From the NCBI GenBank assembly GCA_005885015.1, contig VAYG01000098.1, forward strand, positions 1-7,422: DNA of 7,422 nt, read 5' to 3'. Numbering within the stretch: the first letter of the stretch is position 1; every line of letters begins with the position of its first letter. Positions 5,092 to 7,422 of this stretch are shown here, piece after piece. The notes beneath the pieces were generated by a model. That model saw only the letters and a program-made list of their open reading frames with translations. It did no database searches and had not been told where the DNA came from. Source of the DNA: Actinomycetota bacterium. GTDB taxonomy: Bacteria > Actinomycetota > UBA4738. A program made the translations under genes and the position numbers.

Positions 5092-6158
5092 TGGACCACT
5101 CGAGCCGATGGGAGCGGCTTGCCTCCCGGCTTCCAGAGCTCGGGGTCGATGCGTTCCTCGTCACGAAGCTGCCGAACGTCCGGTACCTGTGCGGGTTCAC
5201 CGGGTCGAACGGACAGCTCCTCCTCACCGAGTCGGGTGGCGTGTTCCTCACCGACGGGCGGTACGTGGAACAGGCCCGCCACGAGGTTCCCGACCTGGGC
5301 CGGGCCTCATACGCGGGGGAGATGCCTCCGAAGCTGGCCGAGGCATGCCGCGAGTTGGGCGTCGGGCGGATGGCCTTCGAGGCCACGCACCTCACCTTCG
5401 ACCTGTATTCGAGGGTGACGGCCACGGGCTTGGAGCTCGTCCCCGCCGCCGACGAGGTGGAGCGATTGCGCCGGGTCAAGGATCCGGAGGAACGGGCGCT
5501 GTTGGAGTCGGCACAGGCGATCACCGACGAGTCCTTCGAGTCGATCACCGGCAAGCTGGTGGAGGGAGTCACCGAGCGGTCGGTGGCCCTCGACCTGGAC
5601 ACGGCCATGCGGGCCCGGGGGGCCGAGGCCTCGGCCTTCGAGACGGTCGTGGCGTTCGGGGAGAACGCCGCCGAGCCACACCACCGCCCGGCCGAGCGTC
5701 CACTGGGGCGCGGGGACGTGGTGAAGATCGACTTCGGGTGCGTGGTGGGCGGCTATCACTCCGACATGACCCGGACCATCGCCTTCGGGGATCCCCCCGC
5801 CAAGCTCCGGGAGGTCCATTCGATCGTTCGCCGGGCCCAGGAAGCCGGGGTGCAGGCCGTCCGGCCCGGCACGCCATGTCAGGAGGTGGATCGGATCACC
5901 CGGGAGATCATCCGCGAGGCCGGGTACGGTGAACAGTACGTGCACTCGGTGGGGCACGGCGTTGGGTTGGAGATCCACGAGGGGCCGTGGCTCCGGCCGG
6001 GGAACGAAGAGGCGTTGCCCGAAGGAGCGGTGGTCACCGTGGAGCCCGGCATCTACCTGGAGGGGCTGGGTGGAGTGCGGATCGAGGACATGGTGGAGGT
6101 TCGGCCGTCGGGGCCCCACGTGCTTCCCCGCACGGGCAAGGAGCTGATCGTCCTGTGA
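5091..6158 (+). CDS. pepP: Xaa-Pro aminopeptidase (M24B, creatinase-like fold)
   Basis: This dimetal aminopeptidase removes N-terminal residues that precede proline. The N-terminal creatinase-type domain (about 1-125) carries NVRYLCGFTGSNGQLLLT and DGRY. The pita-bread catalytic domain has all five metal ligands: D214 and D225 (VKIDFG...YHSDMTR), H289 (SVGHGVGLEIHE), E318 (VTVEPGIY) and E332 (VRIEDMV). The EPHHRP segment near 196-200 is also typical. I choose GTG 5091 (355 residues) over a GTG at 5022, because the latter would start inside the terminator hairpin and add 23 residues without a family counterpart. A TATCAT box just before 5091 supports this. The gene is followed after 16 bases by efp, the widely conserved pepP-efp order. 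Confidence 0.92.
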   Translation: MDHSSRWERLASRLPELGVDAFLVTKLPNVRYLCGFTGSNGQLLLTESGGVFLTDGRYVEQARHEVPDLGRASYAGEMPPKLAEACRELGVGRMAFEATHLTFDLYSRVTATGLELVPAADEVERLRRVKDPEERALLESAQAITDESFESITGKLVEGVTERSVALDLDTAMRARGAEASAFETVVAFGENAAEPHHRPAERPLGRGDVVKIDFGCVVGGYHSDMTRTIAFGDPPAKLREVHSIVRRAQEAGVQAVRPGTPCQEVDRITREIIREAGYGEQYVHSVGHGVGLEIHEGPWLRPGNEEALPEGAVVTVEPGIYLEGLGGVRIEDMVEVRPSGPHVLPRTGKELIVL

Positions 6159-6174
6159 CCGGTGGGAAGCAGCC

Positions 6175-6738
<564 letters not shown>

Positions 6739-6745
6739 GGCGCCG

Positions 6746-7198
6746 ATGAAGCCTCGAGCGGACGAGGGTCGGGGCCAGCGAGCAAGCGGAGGGCACCGCC
6801 GCCGCCGCGCCGCCCGACGGCAGGCCATCGACATCCTGTTCGAGGCCGACCTCATGGGACGGTCTCCTCGGGAGATCCTCGAGGAGTGGCGGGCCGCCGG
6901 GCGATCCGTCAGCGACTACGCCGAGCAGCTGCTGTCGGGCGTGGAGGAGCGGCGGGAAGCCATCGATCGCCTCTTGGAGGAGATCTCGGAGGACTGGTCG
7001 GTGCACCGGATGCCGGTGGTCGACCGGACCATCCTGCGGGTGGCCTGTTACGAGCTCCAGACCGGGGTCCCCGCCGCCGTGGCCATCAGCGAGGCCGTCC
7101 ACGCCGCCAACGAACTGTCCACCAAGGATTCCGGGAGGTTCGTCAACGGCGTGCTCGGTCGGATGGTGCGGGACACGGTAGATCCTGGCCGGCCCTGA
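6746..7198 (+). CDS. nusB: Transcription antitermination factor NusB
   Basis: NusB binds boxA RNA with NusE (S10) and keeps RNA polymerase from terminating in rRNA operons. The 150-residue protein is all-helical. RRRAARRQAIDILFEADL (18-35) is the N-terminal NusB helix. SEDWSVHRMPVVDRTILRVACYEL (81-104) and ISEAVHAANELSTKDSGRFVNGVLGRM (114-140) are the diagnostic blocks. The first ~17 residues are a basic, low-complexity extension, so translation could in principle start a little later, but no better start codon with a ribosome site is evident. ATG 6746 lies seven bases after the efp stop, so it is in the same transcript as pepP and efp. Confidence 0.95.
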   Translation: MKPRADEGRGQRASGGHRRRRAARRQAIDILFEADLMGRSPREILEEWRAAGRSVSDYAEQLLSGVEERREAIDRLLEEISEDWSVHRMPVVDRTILRVACYELQTGVPAAVAISEAVHAANELSTKDSGRFVNGVLGRMVRDTVDPGRP

Positions 7199-7204
7199 CG
7201 GGAC

Positions 7205-7223
7205 GGCCTGACGCGATCAGGCC
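7205..7223. terminator. Possible bidirectional terminator between nusB and tatA
   Basis: GGCCTGA (7205-7211) and TCAGGCC (7217-7223) form a perfect 7-bp stem with a five-base loop between the converging genes. The right arm overlaps the tatA stop codon and its last codons. There is no T-run in either direction, so strength is uncertain. Confidence 0.45.
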
Positions 7224-7408
7224 TCGGTCTTGTCCTGCTTGGCGGGGGCGGGCTCGTCGGCGTCGTCGCCGCCGCCCTGGGCACCCTTCTTGAACTCCTT
7301 GGAGGCCTTCCCGAGGGACCGGGCCAGCTCGGGAAGCTTCCGAGATCCGAAGAGCAGCAGGACGATCCCAAGGATGACAAGCAATTCTGGAAGCCCTATG
7401 CCACCCAT
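7217..7408 (-). CDS. tatA: Sec-independent protein translocase subunit TatA/TatE
   Basis: TatA oligomers form the conducting element of the twin-arginine pathway that exports folded proteins. The 63-residue protein has the family layout: short periplasmic N terminus, membrane helix (LPELLVILGIVLLLF, 6-20), the FG hinge at 20-21, a basic amphipathic helix (KLPELARSLGKASKEFKKG, 24-42), and an acidic, Ala/Pro-rich disordered tail. The usual polar residue near the start of the helix is Glu8. The ATG at 7408 has a perfect AGGAGG (7421-7416) seven bases upstream. No tatB or tatC is visible here, and the gene converges on nusB. TatB is an alternative, but the short length and FGSRKLPEL pattern favour TatA. 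Confidence 0.93.
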   Translation of the reverse strand: MGGIGLPELLVILGIVLLLFGSRKLPELARSLGKASKEFKKGAQGGGDDADEPAPAKQDKTEA

Positions 7409-7415
7409 CCTCGTC

Positions 7416-7421
7416 CCTCCT
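7416..7421 (-). promoter_or_regulatory. Ribosome binding site of tatA
   Basis: On the minus strand AGGAGG is followed by seven bases and the tatA ATG, a textbook arrangement that fixes the start. Any promoter lies beyond the window. Confidence 0.85.
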
Positions 7422-7422
7422 A

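Overview
This is a high-GC window with GTG starts, four-base gene overlaps and strongly GC-biased third codon positions. It looks like chromosome from an actinobacterium, probably an uncultured Actinomycetota lineage that carries type IV pili (Acidimicrobiia- or Thermoleophilia-like by gene content). The class is an inference and cannot be fixed from this window.

Layout. (a) 2-781: the 3' end of a pilus-associated PilX/DUF7305-like surface protein, closed by a perfect 12-bp hairpin. (b) 846-1619: an intact prepilin peptidase with both catalytic aspartates and two Cys-x2-Cys pairs, apparently made from a leaderless transcript. (c) 1620-1891: a lower-GC control region with a TTGACA-type promoter, inverted repeats, and an 18-codon leader ORF behind a perfect Shine-Dalgarno. 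(d) 1892-4941: a tightly packed operon of a 69-residue excisionase/BldC-like helix-turn-helix protein, pilM, pilN, pilO and a PilP-like protein, closed by a perfect 11-bp hairpin. (e) 5091-7198: the housekeeping trio pepP, efp, nusB. (f) 7217-7408, minus strand: tatA, convergent with nusB.

How it works together. The prepilin peptidase processes the pilins and minor pilins, of which the first gene is probably one. PilM (cytoplasmic, actin-like), PilN and PilO (bitopic) and the PilP-like protein form the inner-membrane alignment complex of the pilus machine. The HTH protein, fused transcriptionally to this operon, is a candidate local regulator.

Main anomaly. pilM cannot be read in one frame. 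Its first ~36 codons and its last ~290 codons lie in different frames, and about 24 codons expected between the N-terminal phosphate-1 strand and the LW..GKF..REVVLG segment are missing. This looks like a deletion of roughly 71-74 nt (real or an assembly error) near 2203-2220. No wholly new system is evident. The other points of interest are the HTH/leader-peptide arrangement, the membrane-anchored PilP-like protein in a probably monoderm host, and the compact leaderless promoters.
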